From positions 62,001-126,000 of the forward strand of contig NC_013922.1 in assembly GCF_000025625.1 (NCBI RefSeq): a stretch of 64,000 nt of DNA, read 5' to 3'. Below, piece by piece: positions 53,104 through 61,754 of this stretch. Source of the stretch: Natrialba magadii ATCC 43099. GTDB taxonomy: Archaea; Halobacteriota; Halobacteria; Halobacteriales; Natrialbaceae. The notes beneath the pieces are model-generated. The model ran no database searches and was not told the DNA's origin. It worked only from the letters and a program-made list of their open reading frames with translations. Position 1 is the stretch's first letter. Every line of letters starts with the position of its first letter. The translations under genes and the position numbers were made by a program.

Positions 53104-54405
53104 TCACGTCCTCTCGGTGCCACACCAGTCGATCGCCGTCAGCGCGAGCGTCTGGGCGGTCTCGACCAGCGAGTCGATCTCGACGTACTCGTCCGCGCCG
53201 TGGATGTTTTCTCCGCGAGGGCCAACGCTCGGACACGGAATGTCGTAGTAGTTGACGTAGAACCGTTCATCCAGCCCCGCCAATCCGCCGACCCACGTTC
53301 CGTCTTCGCCAATGACGGATTCTGCGTTGTCGCTCACGAGTTGCGTAATCTCCGCATCGCGGTCGACCTCGTGAGCCTCCGCCCTCCAGCCGAACCACTC
53401 GAGTTCGGGCGGGTTTTCCGAGAGCCACTCGTCCTGGTCGACGACGTCCTGGATCGTCTCTTCAATCTCCGTGCGCACCTCTTCGCGCGACTCACCGGGT
53501 GGCCATCCGAGCCGACACTCCATCGTCGCTTCGGAGGGAACCGTCGACGGCCAATCGCCGGAATCGAAGATGCCGACGTTTAGGTTGGTCACGCTGCCCT
53601 CCGCCGCTGGTCGCTCGTTGACCGCGGGCTGGAAGGAAATGCGCTGTTTGCGCTCGGACTCGAGTTCTCTGAGCGCTTCGAAGATTCGGGTCGCCTTCCA
53701 GGCGGCGTTGACCCCGTTGAACGCGTGTGCGGCGTGAGCCGCTCTGCCCGGAACGGTTACTCTGAAATAGAGCACGCCCGCGCTGGCGACGCCGATGTTG
53801 GGGACCCCGTATGGTTCGGTGATGATCGCCGCGTCGGGCTGGTAGCCGCGCTCGAGCGCGGAGAGCGCCCCGCCGGTCCCGCCGGCTTCCTCGTCGATCG
53901 TCGATTCGAGGATCAGATCGCCGGCGAGTTCGACGCCGAGTTCGTCGAGCACTTTCGCGGCGTGAATCCCGGCTGCGAGCCCACCTTTCATGTCACAGGT
54001 GCCCCGTCCGTAGATGCGTCCGTTCTCGACCGTCGCGGCCCACGGCTCGTAGCTCCACCGTTCCTCATCGACGGGGACGACGTCGATGTGGCCGCTGAAC
54101 CCGAGTGAGCGTCCGTCCCCTGCCCCATCAATGGTGGCAGCGACGTTTGGTCGCCCGTCGTAGCCATACTCCTCGTAGGTTTTCGTGTCAAAGTAGCCGG
54201 GGTGGTCTTCCAGTTCTGAAACGTCGGGTTCCCAGACGTCCGGCTCGAGTCCAATTCCTTCCAGTTCGTCGATGACGACTTCCTGGGCCGCCGCCTCGTT
54301 CCCTTCGTGTGTCGGCTGTTCGACGAGTGATTCGACGAGCCCTACCAGCTCGTCGCGCGTCTCTTCGATTCGCTTGACGACCGCACGCTGTTGTGCGTCG
54401 GACAT
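53104..54405 (-). CDS. M20 deacylase, island paralogue 1
   Basis: 433 aa from ATG 54405. Motifs: GFSGHIDVVPVDE (metal His/Asp), GRGTCDMKGG (bridging Asp), STIDEEAGGTGG (catalytic and ligand Glu), ITEPYGVPNIG and the C-terminal GENIHGADEYVEIDSLV with the final His. The dimerisation domain contains GRAAHAAHAFNGVNA. It belongs to the ArgE/DapE-related deacylases. It shares long stretches with the M20 genes at 54571 and 57571, including the end LVETAQTLALTAIDWCG. Convergent with the aminotransferase and divergent from paralogue 2. Confidence 0.9.
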   Translation of the reverse strand: MSDAQQRAVVKRIEETRDELVGLVESLVEQPTHEGNEAAAQEVVIDELEGIGLEPDVWEPDVSELEDHPGYFDTKTYEEYGYDGRPNVAATIDGAGDGRSLGFSGHIDVVPVDEERWSYEPWAATVENGRIYGRGTCDMKGGLAAGIHAAKVLDELGVELAGDLILESTIDEEAGGTGGALSALERGYQPDAAIITEPYGVPNIGVASAGVLYFRVTVPGRAAHAAHAFNGVNAAWKATRIFEALRELESERKQRISFQPAVNERPAAEGSVTNLNVGIFDSGDWPSTVPSEATMECRLGWPPGESREEVRTEIEETIQDVVDQDEWLSENPPELEWFGWRAEAHEVDRDAEITQLVSDNAESVIGEDGTWVGGLAGLDERFYVNYYDIPCPSVGPRGENIHGADEYVEIDSLVETAQTLALTAIDWCGTERT

Positions 54406-54536
54406 GACTATGACATCAGTTGACATTGACCTAAAGATACCGGTGGCTGTCGGCGGCGGACGACAATCACTCGCTCATGCACTCAAATTACTCACCGCAG
54501 CTGTGTTTGAGACAACTTCTGATTAGCAGGTGGGAT

Positions 54537-54546
54537 AAAATATAAA
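54537..54546 (+). promoter_or_regulatory. TATA box of M20 paralogue 2
   Basis: AAAATATAAA is 25-34 nt before ATG 54571, supporting a leaderless start there instead of the upstream ATG at 54556. Confidence 0.5.
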
Positions 54547-54570
54547 TCAGGTGCTGTGATTGGTGGTAGC

Positions 54571-55860
54571 ATGAAGTCTGAAGTATGTGAACAAATCGAA
54601 GCAAAACAGGGCCGAATGCTATCGCTGCTCGAAGAACTCGTCGCCGCCCAGTCTATCTCAGGGCAGGAACAGCCGGGACAAGAGATCATCCACGAACGGC
54701 TACAGGAGCACGACCTGGAGATAGACACATGGGAACCGTCGGTGGAGAACCTCGAGGACCATCCCGGCTTCTTCGAGACAGTTACGTACGACGAGTTCGG
54801 CTACGATGGACGACAGAATATTGTCGCAAAACGGGCTGGATCCGGGGACGGTCCGAGTCTCGCGTTCAGCGGCCACATCGACGTCGTAACACCCGAGCCA
54901 GTGGCAGATTGGGCGTACGATCCGTGGGAGCCGACGATCGAGGACGGCAAAATGTACGGCCGCGGGACGATGGACATGAAGGGCGGCATCGCTGCGTTCA
55001 TTCACGCGTACGAGGTGCTCGAAGAGCTGGGTATCGATCTCCAGGGAGATCTGTTGCTCCAGACGACGATCGAGGAGGAGGCCGGCGGCGTCGGCGGCGT
55101 GCTCTCGGCGCTCGAGCGCGGCTACCAGCCCGACGCGGCGGTTATCCCGGAACCGTTCGGTATCCCTAACATCGGTATCTCGGGGGCAGGTGTTTCCTAC
55201 TTCCGAGTAACTGTCTCGGGGAAGGCAGCCCACACTGCCCGCAAGTACCGCGGTGTGAACGCGATCGGGAACGCGATGGACGTCTATCACGCACTCACCG
55301 AACTCGACCGGGAACGACGAGAACGCATCTCGTACGAACCCGCCGTCGCACAGGACCCCGAGGCCGAAGGGAGTGAGACGAACCTGAGTGTCAGCGTTGC
55401 CGAGGCGGGCGACTGGGTATCGAAAGTACCCGGCGAGGCGGTGTTGACCGGACGCGTCGGCTGGCCGCCAGGCGAGCAGAGCGAGGAGGTTCGACAGGAG
55501 GTAACCGACGCGATTATGGGTGCCGCCGAGGAGAACTCCTGGCTGGCGGAACATAAGCCACAGATCGAGTGGTTCGGCTGGGACGCCGATCCACACGAAG
55601 TCGACACTGACGAGCAGATCGTCCAACTCGCAACGGAGCACGCCGAACAGATTACCGGCGGCAACACCTCATACGTTGGCGGACTCGGCGGTGTCGATGA
55701 ACGATTCTACCAGCTATACTACGACATTCCAGCCATCTCCGTGGGGCCACGTGGGCACGGTGGCCACGGTGCAGACGAGTACGTCGAGATCGACTCGCTG
55801 GTCGAGACCGCCCAGACGCTCGCGCTGACGGCGATCGACTGGTGTGGAACCACGGAGTGA
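54571..55860 (+). CDS. M20 deacylase, island paralogue 2
   Basis: 429 aa. Motifs: FSGHIDVVTPEP, GRGTMDMKGGIA, TTIEEEAGGVGGVLSALERG, PEPFGIPNIG and GHGGHGADEYVEIDSLV. The active-site set matches paralogues 1 and 3, so all three should be catalytically competent. The dimer domain reads GKAAHTARKYRGVNA, differing from the others near the substrate pocket, which suggests different specificity. It is convergent with the binding-protein gene at 55996. Confidence 0.9.
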   Translation: MKSEVCEQIEAKQGRMLSLLEELVAAQSISGQEQPGQEIIHERLQEHDLEIDTWEPSVENLEDHPGFFETVTYDEFGYDGRQNIVAKRAGSGDGPSLAFSGHIDVVTPEPVADWAYDPWEPTIEDGKMYGRGTMDMKGGIAAFIHAYEVLEELGIDLQGDLLLQTTIEEEAGGVGGVLSALERGYQPDAAVIPEPFGIPNIGISGAGVSYFRVTVSGKAAHTARKYRGVNAIGNAMDVYHALTELDRERRERISYEPAVAQDPEAEGSETNLSVSVAEAGDWVSKVPGEAVLTGRVGWPPGEQSEEVRQEVTDAIMGAAEENSWLAEHKPQIEWFGWDADPHEVDTDEQIVQLATEHAEQITGGNTSYVGGLGGVDERFYQLYYDIPAISVGPRGHGGHGADEYVEIDSLVETAQTLALTAIDWCGTTE

Positions 55861-55995
55861 GTTGCAGATCGCTCCGGTCTCCGCCTCGGTCTTCGTGTCG
55901 CGGTTGACTGGATCGGTTCACTTGCCGTTGGCGCTTCGTTGCGGACATCTACATCGTCAGCGACCATCTCTTCAATACAAAGAAAAGGAACAGTA

Positions 55996-57192
55996 CTATC
56001 CGGCGGTGACTTCGGTCCAGATCTCGTCGTACCGTTCGATGACGTCGTCCGAGCGGGGCCAGTTGTGGTGCATCCGGTCGAACTCTTCGTCGGTGATAAC
56101 CAGGTCGTCGATGAAATCTTCCGCCTCGCCGTGTTTGTCCCACTCATCGTCCCACTTTTCGCGAATGGCGTCGCCGAGTTCCCCGTCGGTGAACTCTTCG
56201 TTTTCGAACGGCGGTCGGTACACCGTCGTTTCGACAAACTTCTCCCAGCCAGTATCCGTGAACAGGTGGTCGATGTACATCGTCGCCGTTACCGGGTTCG
56301 GAGCGTTTTGTGGCAGCAGGATCACGTCTGTCCCCCAGGTCGCGCCTTCTTCCGGGATGAACCAGTCGACGTCGCCGCCCTGGTTGTACATCGCCCTGAA
56401 CGCTCGCCCGTCTGTGTGCGTTCCAAGGGCAGCGTCACCGCTCATCACGAGTTGCATCTGTGTCTCGTGTTCGTCGGCGTAGTTGAAGACGAGGTCGCGC
56501 TGTTGCTCGAGTACCTCCTGGATCTCTTCGAAGTCGTCCGGATCGTTCGGATCCTGGCCGGTGTACAGCGCTCCGACATCGCAGAGGAACCCGCCGTGGT
56601 GTGCCATCATCGAAATCTCATCCGCGTACTCCTCATCCCAGAGGATGTCGAGCGACTCGGGCGGGTCCTCGACCTCCTCGGTGTTGTACATCACGATCGG
56701 GCTGATCACAACTGAGTGGGGTAGTCCGTAGACGCCACCGACGCCGTCGTCGCTCCAGAACAGTTCACGGTGTGGATCGAGGTACTGATCAGCGACCTCG
56801 ACGTTGGGTAACTCGTCGATCGGTATCGGTTCGATCATCTCTTCCTCACGGGCGCGGTGAACCCACTCCGTGAAGGCACCGATGTGATCGATCCCGTGAT
56901 TCTCTGGGCTGGCTTGTAGATTGCTGAACCAGTCGGTTGGCGTCGAGTACGCCTCTGTGGAGTAGCTGTCGAGGTCGTACTCCTCGGCGAAATCCTCGGC
57001 TCCCCACTCGTTCCACTCGACGTACCAGTTCCAGGCGTTAAGATTGCCGCCGTACTCCTCTGGCGGCCAGTCGTCGAAATCGATCTCGACCGGTCTGATG
57101 TCCCTGCCGCCGTTGTCTCCACCGAGACACCCGGCCAGACCCGCTATGCTAGCTGCTCCCGCACCTTTGATGATGTCGCGTCGATTAACCAT
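55996..57192 (-). CDS. PotD-type substrate-binding lipoprotein, orphan in the island
   Basis: 398 aa from ATG 57192. Tat motif NRRDIIKG with lipobox LAGC. The mature protein has the same two-lobe pattern as the binding protein at 61755, and long segments are nearly identical (WDEE(Y/F)ADEISM, GALYTGQDP, GGDVDWFIPEEGATWGTD, NWPRSD-VIERYDEIW). No ATPase or permease adjoins it. It probably feeds the importer that begins at 61755-62984. Flanked by M20 genes on both sides. An AT-rich box (57224-57235) lies ~37 nt upstream. Confidence 0.88.
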   Translation of the reverse strand: MVNRRDIIKGAGAASIAGLAGCLGGDNGGRDIRPVEIDFDDWPPEEYGGNLNAWNWYVEWNEWGAEDFAEEYDLDSYSTEAYSTPTDWFSNLQASPENHGIDHIGAFTEWVHRAREEEMIEPIPIDELPNVEVADQYLDPHRELFWSDDGVGGVYGLPHSVVISPIVMYNTEEVEDPPESLDILWDEEYADEISMMAHHGGFLCDVGALYTGQDPNDPDDFEEIQEVLEQQRDLVFNYADEHETQMQLVMSGDAALGTHTDGRAFRAMYNQGGDVDWFIPEEGATWGTDVILLPQNAPNPVTATMYIDHLFTDTGWEKFVETTVYRPPFENEEFTDGELGDAIREKWDDEWDKHGEAEDFIDDLVITDEEFDRMHHNWPRSDDVIERYDEIWTEVTAG

Positions 57193-57570
57193 CGTGTAAC
57201 CACACCCCAACCCATTACGCTTCCTTATTTAAATGTTTGGTCAGTGCTAACACAGGTATTGCCGGTCCCCGTGCCGATACGCACCCGAACTGAGTCGAGG
57301 CGTGGTCGCCGTCCTCGAGTGGCAGCCACTATGCTCTGACACTCACGTCGATACCCGACGTAGGCGCGGTGCGCACCCATCGAAGGGGAGTCTCTCACAC
57401 TCATCCAAGGGGATGAACCGCATGGAACGTGTGTCTTGACAATGCAACTTTTCGACTGATAGTGGCTGACCGTGCTGGTGTCGAATCGGCCACGTACTAC
57501 TGTGTGGATTGCCAGCAAATAGCACCTATTGGAGAACGTATAAATGGACGTTTCTCGTTTTCGGGGACTG
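57193..57570. promoter_or_regulatory. divergent promoter region between binding protein and M20 paralogue 3
   Basis: 378 bp without a gene. CTTATTTAAATG (57224-57235) serves the minus-strand binding protein and GTATAAATG (57538-57546) serves ATG 57571. Two near-identical 14-mers, CCCATCGAAGGGGA (57376-57389) and CTCATCCAAGGGGA (57400-57413), are candidate regulator sites 24 bp apart. Confidence 0.45.
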
Positions 57571-58884
57571 ATGTCAGCCACGAAAACAGAAGTCTGTGAG
57601 TACATCGAGTCGAATCGCGACGAGTTGGTCGCCTTTCTTTCGGAACTGGTTGCCGCCCGCTCCCTGCCTGGCGAGGAGCAACCGGCACAGCGAGTAATGC
57701 GTGAGAAGTTCGACGAACTGGACCTCGAGATCGACGCCTGGGAGCCGGATATCGAATCCTTGCGGGAGCACCCGGCATTCTTCGAGACGAATACATACAC
57801 CGAGTACGGATACGAGGGACGGGAGAACATCGCGGCGACCGACTTCAGTGATGGAGATGGGCCATCGCTTACGTTTAGCGGCCACGTAGACGTCGTCTCG
57901 CCGGAACCAATCTCCGATTGGTCGTACGACCCCTGGACAGGCACTGTCGAGGACGGCCGGATATACGGCCGTGGCACGTACGACATGAAAGGTGGTGTCG
58001 CCGCAATGACAATGGCGTACCAGGCTCTTGCGGACCTCGGCGTCGAACTCGACGGTGATTTGACGCTCCAGACGACGATCGAGGAGGAGGCCGGCGGCGT
58101 CGGCGGTGTCCTCTCCGCACTCGAACGCGGTCACCAGCCCGACGCGGCGATCATCACCGAACCGTCCGGTGTTCCAACGCTCGGCGTCGCGAGCGCTGGC
58201 GTTCGGTACTTCCGGGTGACGGTTCCTGGGAAGGCTGCTCACACGGCGTTCCAATTCCGTGGTGTCGACGCCGTTGGAGAAGCGTTCAAGATCTACCAGC
58301 GGCTGATGGATCTCTACGACGAGCGAAACGAACGCATCGAAGACTACGGCCCAGCCATCAACCAGTACCCGGAGGCCGAAGGCAGAACGACGAACCTCAG
58401 CCTGACGAACATCGAGGTCCCCGGATCGTGGACATCAACCGTCCCAGGCGAGGCGATAATGGAGTACCGGATCGGCTGGCCACCCAGCGCGGAACAGACA
58501 CACGAGGACATCGAAGAAGAGGTTGCGGCGGCGATTGCCGAGGTGGTCGACGAGGACGAGTGGCTCTCGGAGAACCCACCCGAACTCGAGTGGTTCGGCT
58601 GGAAGACGAACCCACACGAGGTGGACTTCGAGAGTGAGTTCTTCGAACTCGTCTGCGAGAAGACCGAAGAAACGACTGGTGGCGAGGTTGACTACCGCGG
58701 GGGCCTCGCTGGCAACGACGAACGATTCTACAACCGATACTATGACATTCCGTGCCCGAGCGTCGGTCCTCGCGGTGAGAACGCCCATGGTGCGGACGAG
58801 TTCGCCGAAATTGACTCGCTCGTCGAGACGGCCCAGATACTCGCGCTAACGGCGATGGATTGGTGTGGCGTTCGTGAGGAGTGA
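57571..58884 (+). CDS. M20 deacylase, island paralogue 3
   Basis: 437 aa from ATG 57571, chosen over ATG 57544 because the TATA box overlaps the latter. Motifs: FSGHVDVVSPEP, GRGTYDMKGGVA, TTIEEEAGGVGGVLSALERG, ITEPSGVPTLG and GENAHGADEFAEIDSLV. The dimer domain has GKAAHTAFQFRGVDA. It has the same architecture as paralogues 1 and 2. It precedes the amidohydrolase gene on the same strand by ~230 bp. Confidence 0.9.
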   Translation: MSATKTEVCEYIESNRDELVAFLSELVAARSLPGEEQPAQRVMREKFDELDLEIDAWEPDIESLREHPAFFETNTYTEYGYEGRENIAATDFSDGDGPSLTFSGHVDVVSPEPISDWSYDPWTGTVEDGRIYGRGTYDMKGGVAAMTMAYQALADLGVELDGDLTLQTTIEEEAGGVGGVLSALERGHQPDAAIITEPSGVPTLGVASAGVRYFRVTVPGKAAHTAFQFRGVDAVGEAFKIYQRLMDLYDERNERIEDYGPAINQYPEAEGRTTNLSLTNIEVPGSWTSTVPGEAIMEYRIGWPPSAEQTHEDIEEEVAAAIAEVVDEDEWLSENPPELEWFGWKTNPHEVDFESEFFELVCEKTEETTGGEVDYRGGLAGNDERFYNRYYDIPCPSVGPRGENAHGADEFAEIDSLVETAQILALTAMDWCGVREE

Positions 58885-59118
58885 GTAACCGGCTGCGAGA
58901 GCTTCGTTTTACCACTAACCGACAGAGAGTACACTGGTTGGGACGGGCGGTCACCCACCAATCCACGTACCAGTATTCAACCGTGGGACTCACTACTCAC
59001 TCCGAGTCGCCGTTCGGTATACGTCGGTTTTGCGAACACTGTTTGCTACCCCAAACACTTATGCAGGATTTTGTCCATGGTATGATGTAACGCACCCGAC
59101 AGCGTTACAGGAGAGATG

Positions 59119-60399
59119 ATGGCAGATTACGACAGTATCATTCGAAACGCGTACAGTACCGAACACGACCAGATACTCGACATCGGAATTACGGACGGAA
59201 CGATCACCGCGCTCGACGAGGAAATCGATGCGGCTGCCGACACCGAAATCGATGCCGAGGAGAATCTCGTTGGACCGGGATTCGTCGACAGCCACATGCA
59301 CATCGACAAGTCGTTTGCCGCGTGTGGCGAACGAAGACCGAAGGGGAACGAATCTGCGTTCGACTTCAGTGACATCAAGACTCGCGAAGAGGAGTATTTC
59401 GCAGATGCGTCCGTCGAAGACATTACACAGCGTGCGTTGCAGAACATCGAGATGGCTGTCGCTGCAGGAACAACCTATATTCGTAGCCACGTCGCCGTCA
59501 ATCACGAGACGTTCGGACTCCAGAATATGGAGGCCGTGACTGCGGCACGAGCGGAGGCACGACAGCTTGCGGACCTTCAGCTGGTCCCCGCAGCGAGACA
59601 CGTCCCTGATGCGGCGGGGAAGGAACTCCTCAGCGACGCGATCGAACTCGGGAAACGCGACGAATCTACCGGTGAAGCGGTCCTCGTCGGCGGGAGTGAT
59701 CCGGCGGGCAGTAACAAGGATATCGAGAGAACCATGGAAGCGTGGTTCGACGTCGCGAGCGAACACGACGTCGGGCTGGACGTACACATCCAGGACGGCG
59801 GCACGCTTGGCGGCTATACGCTCGAACGCCTTCTCGAGTACACGAGAGAGAACGGGTATGACGGCAGGGTGACTGCGAGCCACTGTTTCTGTCTCTCCCA
59901 CATTTCAGACTGGCAACTGGATGAGTTGATCGATGCGTTTACTGCGATGGATGCAAACATCGTTACCTGTTATCAGAGCACCAGGCCGTCGATGCCGGTT
60001 CGCAAACTGCTGGAAGAAGGTGTCACCCTCGCCCACGGAACCGACAATGATCGAGATTTCGTCTTCCCCCACGGCAACGCAGACTCATTGGAGGGTGCAC
60101 TCGTCGAATCGACCAAGCTCCACGGCGACCGGACGTTCGCCGATGACTACCGGTGGTTCGATACGAACGAGGGGCTCGGCTGGCTCTGGCGCATGATTAC
60201 TGAGCAGGGGGCAGCTGCCCTGGGGATCAGCGACCAGTACGGACTCCAGGAGGGAACGCCCGCGGATCTTGTGGTTTTCGACGAGCCATCGCCACAGTGG
60301 GCTATTATTTCACAGGCAACCAGACGATACGTCATCAAAGACGGCGTGGTCGTTGCCCGGGATGGTGAACTCGTCCCGGAGTACAAAGTAACCGAGTAG
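59119..60399 (+). CDS. cytosine-deaminase-like amidohydrolase
   Basis: 426 aa from ATG 59119; ATG 59116 directly precedes it. The amidohydrolase barrel has metal motif H-x-H in DSHMHIDKSFA, a second-metal-region VHIQDGG, a His in TASHCFCLSH and the final Asp in LAHGTDNDRD. The overall pattern is that of CodA-like deaminases (cytosine, isoguanine, ammelide or creatinine-type substrates). The Glu of CodA's His-x-x-Glu proton shuttle appears as His-x-x-Asp. Substrate unknown. It lies within the island of M20 and ABC genes. Confidence 0.85.
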   Translation: MADYDSIIRNAYSTEHDQILDIGITDGTITALDEEIDAAADTEIDAEENLVGPGFVDSHMHIDKSFAACGERRPKGNESAFDFSDIKTREEEYFADASVEDITQRALQNIEMAVAAGTTYIRSHVAVNHETFGLQNMEAVTAARAEARQLADLQLVPAARHVPDAAGKELLSDAIELGKRDESTGEAVLVGGSDPAGSNKDIERTMEAWFDVASEHDVGLDVHIQDGGTLGGYTLERLLEYTRENGYDGRVTASHCFCLSHISDWQLDELIDAFTAMDANIVTCYQSTRPSMPVRKLLEEGVTLAHGTDNDRDFVFPHGNADSLEGALVESTKLHGDRTFADDYRWFDTNEGLGWLWRMITEQGAAALGISDQYGLQEGTPADLVVFDEPSPQWAIISQATRRYVIKDGVVVARDGELVPEYKVTE

Positions 60400-60730
60400 T
60401 AGCAGTCTCCGAACAGCCGTGGCGCGATATCTATACGTATTTCATCAGCAGTTGAAGCGGATTCCCGCCCTCTCGGACGGAGTTGGTGACACTACTGATC
60501 AGGCATCCGTCCGTCCGAAACTATCACTGGTTTTTCGAATATGTGGGAATGTTGTGTGGGAACAAACAACAAATGTATCGTAGCTGTCGGTCGTTTGACG
60601 AGGGCCATTTACAGGTGTACGCCAGTAATTTTATCGGTGATTTTTACTGTTGTACATGCGTAAACATCGATCGTATCGCACCGATGACTTAAAAAGATGT
60701 TACTTGGGTTATTGTACAAGATATGTCCCA
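60400..60730. other. gene-poor gap between convergent amidohydrolase and IclR genes
   Basis: 331 bp with AT-rich patches near 60510-60720. The 69-codon plus-strand frame at 60483 is Cys/His-rich by chance and lacks motifs. T-rich TTTTTT runs (60530-60534, 60747-60752) could end both converging transcripts. No other signal is visible. Confidence 0.4.
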
Positions 60731-61519
60731 TTATTTGGAATCCATTTTTTCTAAGTACCGAAAATTCAGCTCCAGTTCATTGCTAATCCCGAGCAGGAGA
60801 TCCGGAAGCTCGCCGGTGAACCAGTCGCCTTTCATACGGTGTGTCGGTCCCGAGACGCTCAGTGCTCCGAGCGTGTTCTCGCCAGCACCGGTAATTGGGA
60901 CGGAGACGGCCTTCAACCCCTCGACGTTCTCCTGGTTGTTGACGCTGTACCCCTGTGCTCGCACCTGGTCCAATTCGTCGAAGAGTTCTGCTTCAGTTGT
61001 AATCGATTGAGACGTCAGTTTCGCAAGCCCGTACGTATCGATGAACTCGCTCACTTCGTCCCTGGACCACGTAGAGAGGATTGCTTTTCCAGCGGCGGTC
61101 GTATGGACCGGATCGGATTTTCCGATCTTGGTGTTGATTTGAACGCCGTTTTCACCGGTTGCTTGCAGGACGTAGATTGCCTGTCCGTGTTCTGCGATGA
61201 TGAACTGGACGAGTTCGCCGGTTTCTTGGGCAAGTTGCTCCACCTTCTCTTCGATCAGGCCGTATCTGGGATCCCGAGTGCGCACGTGCGACGCAAAGCG
61301 AAGGAACCGGTGAGACAATTTATACTGATTTCCGTCCTGGTATAGGTATCCCATCGCCTCGAGTGTCTTCAGGTAGCGGTGTGTGGTGCTTCGTGCCAGA
61401 TTGACTTCGGCTGCGGCATCTGTTAACCGGAGTCCGTTATGCTCTTCTATCGTTTCGAGTATGTGGAAGGCCCGCTCAACGCCTTTCACTGGGTTCTTGG
61501 CCTGTGTTTGTTCCGCCAT
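60731..61519 (-). CDS. IclR family transcriptional regulator
   Basis: 262 aa from ATG 61519. The N-terminal winged HTH has GVERAFHILETIEEHNGLRL and NLARSTTHRYLKTLEAMGYL. The C-terminal effector domain is of the IclR type (LVQFIIAEHGQAIYVLQ, HTTAAGKAILSTWS, NQENVEGLKAVSVPI, GALSVSGPTHRM). IclR proteins sense small aromatic or carboxylic compounds and control catabolic genes. It is divergent from the island's binding protein and importer, so it probably governs them. AATAATATG (minus strand, 61545-61553) is a TATA box for a leaderless start. Confidence 0.92.
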   Translation of the reverse strand: MAEQTQAKNPVKGVERAFHILETIEEHNGLRLTDAAAEVNLARSTTHRYLKTLEAMGYLYQDGNQYKLSHRFLRFASHVRTRDPRYGLIEEKVEQLAQETGELVQFIIAEHGQAIYVLQATGENGVQINTKIGKSDPVHTTAAGKAILSTWSRDEVSEFIDTYGLAKLTSQSITTEAELFDELDQVRAQGYSVNNQENVEGLKAVSVPITGAGENTLGALSVSGPTHRMKGDWFTGELPDLLLGISNELELNFRYLEKMDSK

Positions 61520-61754
61520 CACACACCACACATATACATTCGCCCATATTATTGTTTCGAATACTCGAATTATTGACGTGGCATGAACGAGAGCGGCTCT
61601 GGGCATCTCTTTCCGGGTCTCCCTGGGGTGTGTACCTTCTGAATAGAACGAAAACCCAGTTTCACCGGTGTCGTAATCGGGGCGAGATATCGCCGTATGA
61701 TTCCTCAGCAAACGTTTAAATAGCCCGACATGGATGGGGGTGTTGAATGTCACT
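61520..61754. promoter_or_regulatory. IclR/importer divergent regulatory region with two 5-4-5 palindromes
   Basis: TTCGA-ATAC-TCGAA (61556-61569) lies just upstream of the iclR TATA box. GGCGA-GATA-TCGCC (61681-61694) lies ~21 nt upstream of TTTAAATA (61715-61722), the TATA box of the binding-protein gene. They share a CGA-N4-TCG core and are candidate IclR operators. Such short cores occur by chance in this GC-rich genome. Confidence 0.4.
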
